64,000 bases of DNA from Beta vulgaris subsp. vulgaris (GCF_026745355.1 NC_079208.1:20424830-20488829); one strand, 5' to 3'. Shown: positions 1-12,392, counted from the first letter of the stretch. Notes: generated from the letters alone by a model not told the origin. Made by a program: numbers and translations.

Positions 1-75
1 TTATCAGGAATCCAATACCGAAACAACTTACCACGATACGATTCCTTATCAGGAATTCAATATCGATATAACTTT
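1..75. repeat. Imperfect 46-bp tandem duplication
   Basis: Positions 1-29 and 47-75 are near-identical (both begin TTATCAGGAAT and end in an AACTT block). They differ at a few C/T positions and are spaced 46 bp. The window edge cuts the array, so more copies may lie to the left. No coding role is seen. Confidence 0.6.
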
Positions 76-239
76 CACAATTTGAGATAACTTTCTTTTA
101 ACCAGAGAGAAAGAGAATGCGGTGGAGGAGATAAAGCATACACTCCCACAGTGAGGGTAGTCCCCCGCCATCCGCTTTACTTTTGGCCAATAACCGCGAC
201 TAATCCGGAGTACATTTTTCCGCTGATCCAATCAGCCAT

Positions 240-306
240 CCACAAGTTTCACATTACTCATATAACGCCCAATTATCACCCACAAAGAAATGGGCAGGTT
301 TCCCTG
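240..306 (+). pseudogene. Possible Ty3 integrase scrap
   Basis: One frame reads KFHITHITPNYHPQRNGQV. This resembles the integrase stretch before the catalytic Glu in Ty3 elements, where a variable run is followed by YHPQ-NGQ. No other integrase motif is recognisable on either side and a poly-C run follows at about 318-333. If real, it is a very old fragment. The match is short and could be chance. Confidence 0.3.
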
Positions 307-333
307 TGGGGACCCTCCCCCCCCCCCCCAAGG

Positions 334-2664
334 TTCACAGTCCATGGGGGTATTATTCATGTCATCTCATCTGTCAACTCAAACGAGGCTACTTTCCCCT
401 CTAGATCACTTTCCATTATCATTCATAACACAATAATCGTTCTTGGAACTCATCCAATATTAATAGTAATTCTTATCATCTTTTGACAACCAACCACACA
501 AACAAACTTTACTTTAGAGAACTATACTCATTTATCATAGTACCTTCATATGTATATCGAGCTCACTACATTTATGCATTTACGTTCAATTCGATTTCGA
601 ATTGTAGAACTTATAACCACAGTCATATTCAACACATATTCATCAATGAAAAAAGTCTCTCAGTTAGGATTAACTAACGAGAGTTACTAAACAACTTACA
701 TCTAACTCATACTGTTGCTTATGAATAATTTATATTCTTTTACAAACTTTATGATTATCAGTCTTAATTTACCACAACAATGATAATAACCGTTATCAAC
801 CACCGGGAACAATTACCATAGGTCTTTCTCTTATAATTAACTAAGGGGAGTTAACTTAAATACCACTCTCAAGGTTCATTAATCAAAAGTTGATTAATGA
901 AAACAATTAGATATGCTTCGTACTATACCATTTATTGAATTCCAAATAACATATTCAATAACAAAGTCAATTTACATAACATACTCGTAATCATATAAAT
1001 CGAGTCTGCATCATTCAAATTAGGAAGTTATGCAATCATATAAGTGGAGCTTCTTTTAAGCAATTCAAGAACGTATAGTCACACGAACTCTTGTACAAAC
1101 TTGTTTTAGTGAACACTAACTGAATAGTCTGGCTCGCTTCCCAATTACAATTATTATGCCCAAAATCTCATTTTACCGAACACGAGTCAAATAGTCCAGC
1201 TTTATTATATTATTACATTTATATTTATCGAACTAAAATACTTTATTAAACACATCTTCACTAATCTAATCATAATTATGTAAAGTAACTCCCATACTCT
1301 TCAAATTGTTAATAATGATTAGTCAATCATCATAGAAGTATTTCCATCTCCAACCAACTCACATTCTCTATTTAAAAGTCAATTAAATTGGATCTACAAG
1401 TTGACTTGTATTAAATCCACCCTTAGTCATTTGACAAAGAAGTAGCTAATACTATAAGTTAGAACATTTCACTAAAATAAAAGTAGTTTACTAAAGTATT
1501 AGATTTACTTAGTAAGTATTATGAAAGGAAATGAACATTTTACTTCCCTTTTAGTAACTCCAAATAGGTGTTTTAACTTTACTATAATGATCCGTTTATA
1601 GGGTATTTCCTTATCACATTAACTCGGGTATATTAGGAGACGAACCTCACAATAGAGTTTACTTCTAACAATCTTGGTATTATCGACACTTAATTAATCC
1701 TTTTCGTTTCTTTAGTTAACTAAACTGACATAATGAATTCATTCTTAAAGTTTAGGTAAACAGTTCTTAACTAATTAACATATACCTGTATAACTTCTTA
1801 ACTGCCATACTCTTAGCTTATAAGTAACAATGAACTCAAACTACTACTCTAGTTGATAACATGAATACGATTTAAGGTTTAACAACTTCCTATCAACATT
1901 AGAATCAATAAAGATAGATCGCCTCTGACTAACTCATGAGTCATAACATTTTAATTCTTTAATTGTTAACTAATAACAAGTATTTTTCATCTAGCTTACT
2001 TATATAAAACTAACTCATATCACTTTCCTTAAATAAAAATCATCCCACATGAATCTAATTTCAACTCACAAATTAGGAGACAACTAAACTAACATATTCA
2101 CTCTTATGCTAATAACCTTCTAAGAATAACCATGGCTCCTCAAATAACTCTTCGCTCCATAACTCAATCCATGATCCCACTTCAATAATATTAAGTAATA
2201 TCAATTATCCTTTCTCAATAATTATCTAATCAAATAAGCCAATCCAAGTAATATCAATAATCATTTGTTATTACTCTTAGTATAAATTATCCAACTAATC
2301 TAGATGACAACCTCTTATCGTATACCATCAGATAACTTACAATTCAATATAACTAGAATTAAGCTTACATTAATCAAACTAAACCAACACATTTTATAAA
2401 CTAATTTTAGAACTTATAATCACAAAGAATTTCCAAAACTAATAATACTCCAACTCAATTTATCACTTAATTTAAGAAACCATTCCAAACTAATTCTACC
2501 AACAACAATAAACAATCCAACAATACAACACTTATGCAATCACCCAACATAAATCAGTTGAAAATAACAATTCACACCCAACAATAATAAAGTATCATCA
2601 ACTATAATCACCATTATCAACACATAAATCATCACTCAAAACTGAAAAACAAGAAGAAGATGAA
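334..2664. other. AT-rich non-coding stretch
   Basis: No credible reading frame, RNA gene or paired terminal repeat is visible here. The sequence is AT-rich with dispersed AATTA/TAACT words and carries no element boundary that I can support until the Copia TSD at 2665. It continues on the far side of the Copia insertion at 10588. It may be degraded LTR or leader sequence, but I cannot assign it. Confidence 0.5.
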
Positions 2665-2669
2665 CAAAG

Positions 2670-3291
2670 TGTAGGAATCTATAAGTACTATAAGCGGAAT
2701 TTCATGAATCTAATTCATAAGCACTTAAATCAGGATCACATTCATATACAATTAAGGATCACATATAAGTTTAGAAATAACCATTGTAGCGTGAATTTCA
2801 CAAAGCTTGAATAACCCGGATTGAGAATCTCATATGTGATTCCTCTACTTAGTCCACCAACCCGGATCAACACCCCACCAATGCTAGTTGGAAAGGAAGA
2901 AAACTTCTTCTTTGGTTTCTTAGAGTATCACGTGGCTTTTAGAGAGAGAGAATAGGAGAGAGAAAAAATAAGAGATATCTGATGATTTTTCTTATCTGCC
3001 AAACCCCATATATAAAAGTATTTAGGTCATAATTCTCTCTCCTTTTCCCATCACTTGGCCGGCCACCCTAGGGCCCTCTCTTGGGCTCTAGGTTTATTTA
3101 GTTGATCCAAGTTTAATGGTGACCTTGTAGGATCCATTATATTGGGCTTCGGGTTTATTATTTATTAATCTGAAGTTCTATGGCTTCCTCTAGCAAGACG
3201 TATAGCGACCCAATATAAAGAATTTTTATCTCCATAATACGATCCAATATATATTAGTAATTGCATTTAAGTCGAGGACATAAATCCTTAA
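2670..3291 (-). repeat. 3' LTR of the Copia element
   Basis: Direct repeat of 9959-10582. Shared landmarks include the opening block after TGTAG, the GGCCGGCCACCCTAGGG block near 3058 and the common end around AAATCCTT. Small indels and base changes separate the two copies. A TATA-like stretch (TATATAAAAG on the plus strand, near 3010) is present but would only matter in the 5' LTR. Confidence 0.92.
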
Positions 3292-3304
3292 ATCTCCCAC
3301 TTGT
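3292..3304 (-). other. Polypurine tract of the Copia element
   Basis: On the minus strand this reads CAAGTGGGAGATT, immediately upstream of the 3' LTR. This is the position and base composition expected for the plus-strand primer, and AAGTGGGAGATT-type tracts are common in plant Copia elements. Confidence 0.8.
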
Positions 3305-4076
3305 CCGAGACGAGTGTGTAATGTTTTTATTCCTCAAGTCTCTTAATGTCTTAATTTGATAGTATGATCATATTTCTATATCATCCATACTAGCTTTCAA
3401 ATTATTCCTTGAAATCGAGTTCAAATTGTCAAACAAACGATCATCGAATGATCCATTTGAGCACGGCCATGCATTTTCAAATTTTCACTCTTCAAGGGGC
3501 AAGACACTATCCTATCTCATATAGGAGGACTTTTCCAATCTTGTAGTAACCAATACTCGCACTCAATTTTTAGCACAACCTGAATGCGGCCTTTAGAGTC
3601 CCTTTTCACGGCATGACGTTTGACAGTTTCAAAGTTATACTAATCATTGGGCTAAGTAATGTTCTACTCATGTCTCAGGAATCTACTAATATAATTTCGA
3701 AGTTAAAAACTTCTAAGTAGGTCTAGTTCGACTATGTACCAACTATACATATCCATATGATTGATTAAGCATCTCTATGTTTCCATAGCCCATGAAACAG
3801 CACTATGAAACAATCTTATATGCTAATCCCTTTAATAAGTCATTTATGTCCAGTTTAATGACTTAGATTAGGAACATTAATATTTATGAATTTGTTCACT
3901 TATGGTGTTTCATTCATCAAATCACATATTTGACAAAACCATAGAATTCAAGATATATTTTGGACATTTTATTTAATACCAAACCAAAATTAAATAAGAC
4001 AAAATTTATTATCATAAACATAAATAGCAAAACCATGTCTTTACATTGTAATAAGTTTCTCTAAACCTAGTACAAT
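3305..4076 (-). other. Copia 3' non-coding region
   Basis: The stretch between the end of the RNase H frame (TAG at 4077) and the PPT. It is AT-rich with no reading frame that I trust. It probably corresponds to the 3' untranslated part of the genomic RNA. Confidence 0.6.
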
Positions 4077-4982
4077 CTAAAGCCACTCTAACATTTGCTT
4101 CAAGCCTATAGCCCTAGCGTGACACTCATGCTTGGGTTGAGGTAGCGGTTTAGTTAGCGGATCAGCCACGTTCTCATCCGTATGAACTTTGCAGATTCTG
4201 ACATCCTTCTTTCAACTATCTCTCGAATGAGGTGATACTTCCTCATCACATGCTTGGACTTGTTATGTGACCTTGGCTCTTTTGCTTGTGCAATAGCACC
4301 ATTGTTGTCACAAAACAACTCAATTCCTTCCAGAACACTAGGTATAATATCCAGCTCTGTCAAGAACTTCTTTATCCAAACTGCTTCCTTAGCTCTTCAA
4401 CTGCTGCTAAATATTCTGATTCTGTCGTAGAGTCTGCTACAGTGCTTTGCTTTGAGCTCTTCCAGCTCACTGCTCCTCCATTCAGACGAAAGACATACCC
4501 TGACTGAGAGCGGTAGTCATCTTGTCGGTTTGGAAGCTTGCATCCGTGTAACCTTCAACAACCAACTCACTTTGTCCCCCATATACTAAGAACATGCCTT
4601 TAGTCCTCCTTAAGTACTTAAGGATGCTCTTAGCTGCAGTCCAGTGTGCTTCTCCTGGATTTGCTTGGAACCTGCTACACATGCTCAAGGCATATGCAAC
4701 ATCAGGTCGAGTACTTATCATGGCATACATGATAGACCCTATAGCCGAAGCATAAGGAATGCTACTCATTCGCTTTAACTCATCAGGCTCAGTCGGGCAC
4801 TGACTCTTGCTAAGCGATATGCCATGTGACATGGGAACGAAACCTCTCTTCGAGTTTTCCATGTTGAACCTTGTAAGAACCTTATAAATATAAGTTTCTT
4901 GACTTAGCCCAATCATCCTTCGAGACCTATCTCTATGGATTTTGATTCCCAGTATGTACTCAGCTTCTCCAAGGTCCTTCAT
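4077..4982 (-). pseudogene. Copia RT C-terminus and RNase H (broken)
   Basis: Minus-strand frames contain the RT connection block (YILGIKIHRDRSRRMIGLSQ) and the conserved IPYASAIGSIMYAMISTRPD and HWTAAKSILKYLRRTKG blocks, followed by the RNase H start [11 protein letters not shown] frameshift after that disrupts the RNase H core. Later RNase H residues return in another frame as the ELFCDNNGAIAQAKEP and HVMRKYHLIREIVERR blocks. The normal Copia C-terminal DPLTKPL-type motif can be read just before the stop at 4077. The enzyme would have degraded the RNA template and removed primers. It cannot be functional as it stands. Confidence 0.88.
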
Positions 4983-5075
4983 AGAGAAACAACTTTAACC
5001 ATTCCTTGACTGACTCAAGCATTGGTATGTCGTTTCCCATGATTAGTATGTCATCTACATACAGAACCAAGAAGA

Positions 5076-5704
5076 CTAAGCTGCTCCCACTAAACTTATT
5101 GAAACACAAGACTCTTCTTCGCTTTTGATGAAACCAAATTGTTTGATTGCCTCATCAAACCGAAGATTCCAGCTCCGAGATGCCTGCTTCAATCCATAAA
5201 TGGATCTCTGAAGCTTGCAAACCCTTTTAGGATTTTCTGGATCTTCAAAACCTTCAGGTTGTGTCATGTACACATCCTCATTCAAGAACCCATTCAAGAA
5301 TGCGGTTTTGACATCCATCTGCCAAATTTCGTAATCGAAAATGCAGCAATCGCTAAAAGTATCCGAATTGATTTAAGCATTGCTACTGGAGAAAAGGTCT
5401 CATCATAGTCTATACCATGAACTTGTCTGAATCCTTTTGCAACCAGTCTTGCTTTGTAGACATAGACATTTCCATCTTTGTCTGTTTTCAATTTGAACAC
5501 CCACTTGCATCCAATAGGGTTAACCCCATCAGGCAAGTCAACTAGTGTCCAAACTTTATTCTCAGACATGGAGTCTAACTCGGATTTCATGGCCTCAAGC
5601 CATTTCTCAGAGTCTGGGCTCGTCAAAGCTTGTTTGTAGGTAGTAGGTTCTGAATTTTCCAAAATCATAATTTCAGAATTCTCAGTCATTAGGAAATCAA
5701 CCAA
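5076..5704 (-). pseudogene. Copia reverse transcriptase core (broken)
   Basis: The frame 5704-5294 carries the start of the RT domain (WLEAMKSELDSM, CKWVFKLKTDKDG, ARLVAKGFRQ and DYDETFSPVA motifs). After a frameshift, 5318-5076 continues with MDVKTAFLNGFLNEDVYM, the segment holding the first catalytic Asp, and then SIYGLKQASRSW. The YVDD catalytic box lies near 5060 in a further frame, after a second shift at the SCV codons. At least two frameshifts are therefore needed to read the domain. It matches the Copia fragment at 33563-34104, which reads this region without a break. Confidence 0.9.
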
Positions 5705-6021
5705 CCTTTTGTTTGGAATCCTTGGCTACTAGACCTACGCGGGGTCTGAGCATCAAGAGAAACGTTCTCTTCAACAGTTTGAGAATTTTCGCTTGAGTCA
5801 AGTTCAAATGGGACGGTAGGAGGTTCACACGTTGAATACGTTATCTCCTCAACATGACTTTCGTCTTGTTGGGCCGTCTCTGACATGGTGTGAGCCACGT
5901 CCAGTTGTTGCTCATCTCGAATTTCTTCGAGTGTTATTTTACTCCCACTTGTCTTTCTAGAAACAAATTCCTTTTCAAGAAAGACACCATCACGAGCAAA
6001 AACACTTTGTTCTCTTGACGG
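5705..6021 (-). pseudogene. Copia integrase-RT linker
   Basis: A low-complexity, Ser/Thr/Glu-rich reading frame lies between integrase and RT (5898-5689). Copia polyproteins normally have such a poorly conserved hinge here. No motif is recognised inside it. Confidence 0.55.
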
Positions 6022-6890
6022 TTATAGAAGTAATAACCCCTTGTCTCTTTTGGATACCCACAAAGAGCATTTATCTGACTTGGGTGCGAGTTTGTCTGAT
6101 AGTAACCGCTTTACATAGACCTCGCATCCCCAGATTTTAAGAAAAGACAAGTTTGGAGGTTTTCCATTCCATAACTCATATGGAGTCTTTTCTACAGCCT
6201 TTGACGGGCTCCTATTTAGTGTGTGTGCAGCAGTTTCGAGAGCGTATCCCCAAAAAGAAATCGGAAGATCAGCAAGACTCATCATAGATCGAACCATATC
6301 TAGTAATGTTCGATTCCTCCTTTCAGATACACCATTTAACTGTGGTGTTCCTGGTGGAGTTAATTGTGAAAGAATTCCACAATCCTTTAGATGATCATCA
6401 AACTCTTGGCTCAAATATTCACCACCACGATCGGATCGTAGTGCTTTTATTGTCTTACCAAGTTGATTTTGTACTTCATTTTGGAACTCTTTGAATCTAT
6501 CAAAAGATTCCGACTTATGTTTCATCAAGTAAATATAGCCATACTACTAAATCATCAGTGAAGGTGATGAAGTAATTAAACCCTCCCTTGCCTTTGTGCT
6601 CATAGGACCACATACATCTGTATGTAGAGTCCTAAAAGATCGCTGGCCCTTTCACCTTTTCCAGTAAATGGTGATTTTGTCATCTTACCCATTAAGCATG
6701 ATTCACATACATCAAATGAGTCGAAATCAAATGATGGAATTATACCCCTTTTGTAACTTGTGAATGCGCTTTTGGTTTATATGACCCATTCGCAATGCCA
6801 AATATAGGTTAGGTTAGAATCATTTGATTTTTTTCTTGCTATCTATGTTATAGACTTGTAATGATTATCAAGCACATATAAACCATTTAT
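6022..6890 (-). pseudogene. Copia pre-integrase zinc region and integrase core (broken)
   Basis: The frame 6528-6022 shows the second catalytic Asp in RSDRGGEY, the GTPQLNGVSERRNRTLLDMV block with the catalytic Glu, then FWGYALETAAHTLNRSPSK and the downstream KIWGCEVYV. Upstream (about 6530-6890) other frames still show the pre-integrase zinc region, with a CESCLMGKMTKSPFTGKG block, and the IHTDVCGPM and FITFTDD pieces. Stops and shifts separate these. The enzyme would insert the cDNA; this copy is dead. Confidence 0.9.
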
Positions 6891-7565
6891 AAATTAGCTC
6901 TGGCATAGAACATATTATTGTAAGAAATGGAACAACATTTGTTCTTTATTTCAAAGCAAAAACCTTCAGAATCCAAAACTGAAACCGAAATTATGTTCTT
7001 AGTTATTGTAGGAACGAAATAACAATTATTTAATTCTAAAATAAGCCCAGATGGCAAGTGTAGACTATACTCCCGAGGCAAGTGCAGCAACTCGTGCTCC
7101 ATTTCCAACGCGTAGCTCTACCTCGCCTTTTGCCAGCTTCCTACTTCTTTTTAGTCCCTGCACATCATTAACTATGTGAGAACCACAACCGGTATCAAAT
7201 ACCCATAAAGAAGTAGAAGTCAAATTGATTTCTATAACATATATACCTGAAGTGAAGCCCCAGACTTCTTTATTTCCTCCAAGTATATCGGGCAGTTCCT
7301 CTTCCAGTGTCCAATCTTGTGACAGTGGAAGCACTTGCTTTCCGCAGCAACCTTGGCTTGGCGGTTGGCTTAGGTTTTTCAGCGACAGTGGCAACTTGCT
7401 TGCCTTTGTCCTTCTTTCCTGCCCATTTCTTTTTGAAACCCTTTCCCTTTTGAACCAACAGAACCTCTTTCTTTGGTTCAACCTTAGGGATGTTCCTTTC
7501 AGCATTGACCAACAATCCATGCAGCTCTTGCAAAGTCTTTTCAGACTATTCATATTGTAGGTCAT
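6887..7565 (-). pseudogene. Copia nucleocapsid knuckle and protease (broken)
   Basis: A basic Lys-rich frame precedes a CCHC-type knuckle region (7270-7533). The protease follows with WVFDTGCGSHIVND (active-site Asp-Thr-Gly; the residue after Gly is Cys rather than the usual Ser or Ala). Downstream NCYFVPTITKNIISVSVLD is the conserved end of the Copia protease. Adjacent frames must be joined to read through. The protease would mature the Gag-Pol polyprotein. Confidence 0.85.
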
Positions 7566-7584
7566 TCTGAACTGATTGAAACTA

Positions 7585-8090
7585 TCAGGAGTGAGTGGAG
7601 AATAATGTCAGTAGCCAACTCGAGCCTATAAGGAACCCAAGTCTTTCCATGTTTTCGAAAAGACCCATCATTTCGAACACATGGGGGCCAACAGCTTGAC
7701 CCGGCTTCAAGTGACATTCAAGAATCTCCCTTTTAGTCTCATACCGCTCAACTCGGGCCTGAGTTTTAAACATGGCCCGCAGCTCTTGCATGATCGTGTA
7801 GGCATCCTTGGTTTCGAACCTCTTTTGGAGGTTCGGCTCCATGGTTGCTACCATCAAACAAGTGATTGGTATAGACTTATCACTAGCCTGTTTTGCACGA
7901 CGTTTTTCAGCGTCAGTTGATTCATCAGTTATTACAGGAAGCGGGGTATCTAAGACGTCCTCTCGACCCTCAAACCTCAAACGAGTCTTAAGGTCCTTTC
8001 CCAATTAAGGAAATTTTCACCATTCAGTCTGTCCTTTTCCAGAAAAGGACGAATGTTGAAACCGGAGTTGTTGTTGTTGTTATTAGACAT
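7585..8090 (-). pseudogene. Copia gag N-terminal region (broken)
   Basis: The minus-strand ATG at 8090 starts a frame with a poly-Asn stretch followed by GFNIRPFLEKDRLNGENF, typical of plant Copia Gag N-termini. A frameshift near 8000 moves the reading to the 8004-7585 frame, which carries the conserved AYTIMQELRAMFKTQARVER block of the UBN2-type Gag domain. Gag forms the virus-like particle in the cytoplasm. I chose this start because it is the first ATG after the leader and precedes recognisable Gag sequence. Confidence 0.85.
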
Positions 8091-9948
8091 ATATCTACGG
8101 ACAGAAAAATAAGGCAAAGTTCAATTTTATGTTTATAAAGCAACCTAAAACATGTAAAAGGTTTCTAGGTTGACCACTTATTCAAAATTAAAGTCCCCTA
8201 TGAATAAGTGTTTTACAAGATCCTATCAACATGCAACACTAAGCAGACGGAGGCCTTATCTTAAGGTTACATTATCAAGGTAAGTAAACTCTTTTACTAA
8301 TTATAACACTTTATAACTAACTCTTGTTTAGATGGATAAACATCGCATGCTTAAATATCTCTTGCTTCAAAATTCAAAACGCTTTTCATAATTTTGTTAA
8401 GGACAACAGAACTAAGTTGTAAAATTCGCAATTTCACCTTATCTCCCAAAATTAATGATAACACCCTGCGGAGGCACGACCTATTACTATTAATTAAGGG
8501 GTTGATAAGTACTTTATGTTTGGAAAAGCAAACCTTAATATTTACGGGGTCTAAGTTTATTATGTTATGAATTAGTGAACTCTAGCGCATCAACAACCAA
8601 CATACAATAAACTTATAAGCATTTTAAAGAATGATAAAATGCGAAAATAAAATGACCTAGTATCTTGGATTCTTCATGGATCTCCATCCACCTTTTCCAC
8701 GGGCCTTCTCTTGATGGGCTCTTCTTTGGATTACATAAGTATCAAAAATAATTTAAATAATAACTAAATTAAATAAATTACAAAAATACGTAACAATACG
8801 CATATCGTATTTAAAATTACAAGAATACATCATGATACACAAATCATATTTTCTATCTTAATTTGGGCCATACTAGTCATACATAGCAAATATATCATAA
8901 TATAAAGGCCAAATAATAATATCACATATTATACTTGCCAATCAATTAAAATATCAAATATTCATAATTAAAGCAAGAAGATAAAATTTTAAGTAATATC
9001 TAATCACCTAAAGATTCTATCCCTTAAAACTAGCCAAATTAATTTTGATTAGATTGAAAAATCAGATTATGGATTGAAATATTTGACCAAGTCAACATAA
9101 TTGAAATTTACTTATCTTTCTCAAAATTTTGTTTTCAAAATAAATCTTCCAAAATAAAAAAAATCTGCTATTGCCTTGATTAGGCACGTTTCTTTTTTAA
9201 ATTTTTTTTTTTACTATTTTATTATTTTGTTTTAGAACCTGTGAAGACTAACAGCAAGCTACCAGCCTTCACGCAACCCAGAAACCGACCACCTTTTCAG
9301 GTGACCTCGCCGACAACTCGCATGCATTATTACCCGTGAGCCGACGCCGGTAGCAGAGCCACTAGCGCCAGCTCACAACACCGAACCGCAATTGCTCGTC
9401 GCACACGTGGCTGTTGTTTCAGTCGCCGACTTTGGTTGCTCGCCGGCAGTTTGCGACCCCCCCCCCATTCGGCTGTTCGCCGGATGACCACCGGAGCAGC
9501 CACGGTGGCTGATCCTCTTCTCCCCTTCAATTTTCTTTTCCTTTTCTTTTCTTGAAGGATATTAAAATTACAACCTCTTGTAAATTTAATTAGGTGATCT
9601 TGATTAAATTAAACATAACTCTTTATGCTTAATATTGAAAATTAAATTTAAAATCTCTATTTTAATTAATTTTTAGATTATTCATATAATTAATCTCTAA
9701 TTCATACAAAACACCTTCTATATAAATTTATTTTCATACATAAACGATTTTAAACATGAAAATTAGATTAATGACATGGATTTATTTTTCGAAATTTAGA
9801 TATTTAAAATCCGATTTTAAAATTTCTAAAATAGGGTTTTTAGGGTGAATTTTCAGCTAAGATAGATTGAGAAAGCAAGTTATTAAAACTCCTTTTAATC
9901 AATTTCAATTAATTATTCAATCATAAGTACCACTGTAGGAATCTATAA
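8091..9948 (-). other. Copia 5' leader
   Basis: The untranslated leader between PBS and gag, about 1.86 kb. Most is very AT-rich. A GC-rich island at about 9240-9540 gives spurious open frames but no recognisable protein. A leader this long could include captured sequence. Confidence 0.6.
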
Positions 9949-9957
9949 CTGATACCA
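9949..9957 (-). other. Copia primer-binding site (initiator tRNA-Met type)
   Basis: On the minus strand TGGTATCAG follows one base after the inner end of the right LTR. This matches the first nine bases of the plant tRNA-Met-type PBS (TGGTATCAGAGC). The usual AGC continuation is replaced by a second copy of the LTR end (see findings). Confidence 0.85.
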
Positions 9958-9958
9958 C

Positions 9959-10582
9959 TGTAGAAATCTATAAGTACTATAAGCGGAATTTCATGAATCT
10001 AATTCATAAGCACTTAAATCAGGATCACATGCACATACAATTAAGGATCACATATAAGTTTAGAAATAACCTTTGTAGCGTGAATTTCACAAAGCCTGAA
10101 TAACCCAGATTGAGAATCTCAGTTGTGATTCCTCTACTTAGTCCACCAACCCAGATCAACACTCCACCAACGCTAGTTGGAAAGGAAGAAAACTTCTTCT
10201 TTGGTGTCTTGGAGTATCGCGTGGCTTTTACAGAGAGAGAATAGGAGAGAGAAAAAATAAGAGATATCTGATAATTTTTCTTTTCTGCCTAACCCCATTT
10301 ATAAAAGTATTTAGGTCATGATTCTCTCTCCTTTTCCCATCACTTGGCCGGCCACCCTAGGGCCATCTCTTGGGCTCTAGGTTTATTTAGTTGATCCAAG
10401 TTTAATGTGTGACCTTGTAGGATCCGTTATATTGGGCTTCAGGTTTATTATTTATTAATCCGAAGTTCTATAGCTTTCTCTAGCAATACGTATAGACGAC
10501 CCAATATAAAGAATTATTATCTCCATAATACGATCCAATATATATTAGTAATTGCATTTAAGTTGAGGACATAAATCCTTCA
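9959..10582 (-). repeat. 5' LTR of the Copia element
   Basis: Partner of 2670-3291, next to the PBS. It ends in CA on the plus strand directly before the TSD copy CAAAG. It should hold the promoter, and a TATA-like box is visible at 10298-10308. Confidence 0.92.
10298..10308 (-). promoter_or_regulatory. TATA-like box in the Copia 5' LTR
   Basis: The minus strand reads CTTTTATAAAT within the LTR, in the position expected between U3 and R. Nothing else in the core promoter can be confirmed by eye. Confidence 0.5.
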
Positions 10583-10587
10583 CAAAG

Positions 10588-11138
10588 AAAGACACCCATC
10601 TCATGGTGCCAAGACCAAAGTCACGGCGGCAATAGATAGCTCTACAACAGCAGTGGAGGAGTCACTAGCATAAAGAGGAGGAGGGGTAGCAGCACCAGTA
10701 ACACGAGGAGAGTCAAAGGAGGACAACTATAGCAGCGACGGCGTGCGGTGGTGGTGGAGCACCACCCAACAACAACAAACAATAGAGGAGAGGGAAAACG
10801 CGCAAGAGTGACAAACGGGAAAGCTCCAGTTAGCATACTGAACACCGACGAGTGGAAAAGAGCAGTGCGACGACGCCGACAAGAGGGAAATGATGGACGT
10901 GGCAGCAACATAAGAGAAAAGAGAAAGATAGAGGTTTGGGAGGTTTGGGGTTTAACGGGTGAAGCTTTGGGGTTTTTGGGTTTGTTTGAGTTGTGAGTGA
11001 ATAGAAGGCTCGAGAGAGAGAGACGGTAACAAGTTTTAATTTGTTTTAGAAATGAACCGCCAAAGAGGTATCATAGGGAACCGACATCGATTTTCTATTT
11101 GGCCAAATACCGCTCAAGAAAAAATTTAACACTTTTTC
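10588..11138. other. Sequence flanking the Copia element
   Basis: The continuation of the sequence interrupted by Copia. It includes a GC-richer part (10600-11000) with open frames on both strands but no recognisable protein motif, and short purine-rich tracts. It runs up to the truncated Athila 5' LTR. I see no supported gene. Confidence 0.45.
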
Positions 11139-12392
11139 ACTTTTTCACTACTTATTATTGGGATTTGACACAAGTTTTGTAATGATATTGATCTTTTTCT
11201 CTACTATGTTGTAATTTTCTCTTTTTAATCATTAGAGCTCATTTGTTTTGGAGAAAGTTCAAGTTAGAAAGTTAGCATGTCGAAGAAACTCTTTGAAGAG
11301 TTATCATAGTGAAGCAAGTAAGTAAGATGTGTGTTTCTTGAGTATTTTTGGTATGAGCAAGTCATTTTCACGAAGGGAGATTTGAAGCTGTACGGCCAAG
11401 CCTCCGCGGTCGCGGATCTAATGAACGCGGGCGCGACGAATTTTGGAAGAAAACTGCCGTGAACATCTCCGCGACCTCACCGCGGTCGCGGTGCTTTTCT
11501 CCGCGGTCGCGGAGCCCTGTAACGAGGAATTCGGCTTTTCGTCTTCCCCTGTTTTGCTGATTAAAAGAACATTTCGTCTTTTGTGTTTAGGATCGTTTTT
11601 TCATCTGTTTTTACAGATAATTGAAAGAAAATATTGTAATCCCTTATATTATGGAGAGCTAATCTTCCATCTTGGTTTATCAATCGAATCAACCATTTTA
11701 ATCAACTTGTGAGTTCAATTCTTCCTTTAAATTGCTTGAATGTCGATGATTCTTCATGTTCTTCATGTTTGATTGTTTTTGTGCTTAAGTTAACTTGATG
11801 AATTAACTTCTTGCTTATTGCAATCTCTACTATCTAGATAATTGTCTGCTTTCAGATTATCTAGGGTTGTAGTTTATGCCCAATTATTGCACGCTCGTGC
11901 ATGATTGCGTATAAGAAGAATTATCATATGATTTCGCATTCGACCGCTTGTGTGAATGCTAGATTACCCTATTGGAATCTCCCTAGTTGTTATCTAATTA
12001 CTTAATTAAACCTAGAACGCTCGGGCTAGGTTGTTATGCCATTAAGGGTAAGATTAGAGCGCTCGCTTAGTCTTACCACTACGTTAGGGGAGATTGACTC
12101 TTATGATTCAGAATTGGGCGTTCAAGTAACTTAGGTGTTGAATTGTTCAATGATCAAGGGTTGAATTGGTTGTGAAGATTGATAGCCAAGTTCTCGTTTA
12201 TTATTTGATTTTCCTTATGCTTTATTTTTCATTTTCATTCCTCAAAACCTCCCTTTTATTGTTACTTAGCATACGTCTAGTCAAACCAAACCTACCTTCT
12301 CCGTGGATTCGAACCTTACTTCCTTATACTACGTTTGTGTAGGGTAGTATTGATTTATTTGCGCGTTAGCTGATACGACTTAGGCCTCGCCA
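11139..12392 (+). repeat. Athila 5' LTR, 5'-truncated
   Basis: Matches 17823-19134 from its 'CACTACTTA..TTGGGATTTGAC' block onward, but lacks the opening TGATATGCCATG segment. It ends CGCCA just before the PBS. It contains a GC-rich block with CCGCGGTCGCGG words at 11403-11513. Confidence 0.88.

Larger units (their letters stand above)
2670..10582 (-). mobile_element. Full-length degenerate Ty1/Copia retrotransposon
   Basis: Two direct LTRs (2670-3291 and 9959-10582, about 622 and 624 bp) flank an internal region. Its gag, protease, integrase, RT and RNase H remnants run right to left in Copia order. The 5-bp TSD CAAAG is visible at 2665-2669 and 10583-10587, so both ends are original. Outer termini are TG..CA in element orientation; the inner end of the left LTR has TT where the right has TG. 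The PBS lies next to the right LTR and the PPT next to the left LTR, which fixes the minus orientation. Several frameshifts and stops make it non-autonomous. I did not assign a Copia lineage. Confidence 0.93.

Noticed and set aside
5139..5408. Plus-strand open frames antisense to Copia and Ty3 pol
   Set aside because: Shadow frames of conserved pol sequence; no independent motifs.
9330..9530. Arg/Ala-rich frame in the Copia leader
   Set aside because: Falls in a short GC-rich island with no domain and poor support as a gene.
10642..10996. Possible small gene between Copia and Athila
   Set aside because: Frames are open on both strands, repetitive in amino acids, and show no known domain or conserved start context.
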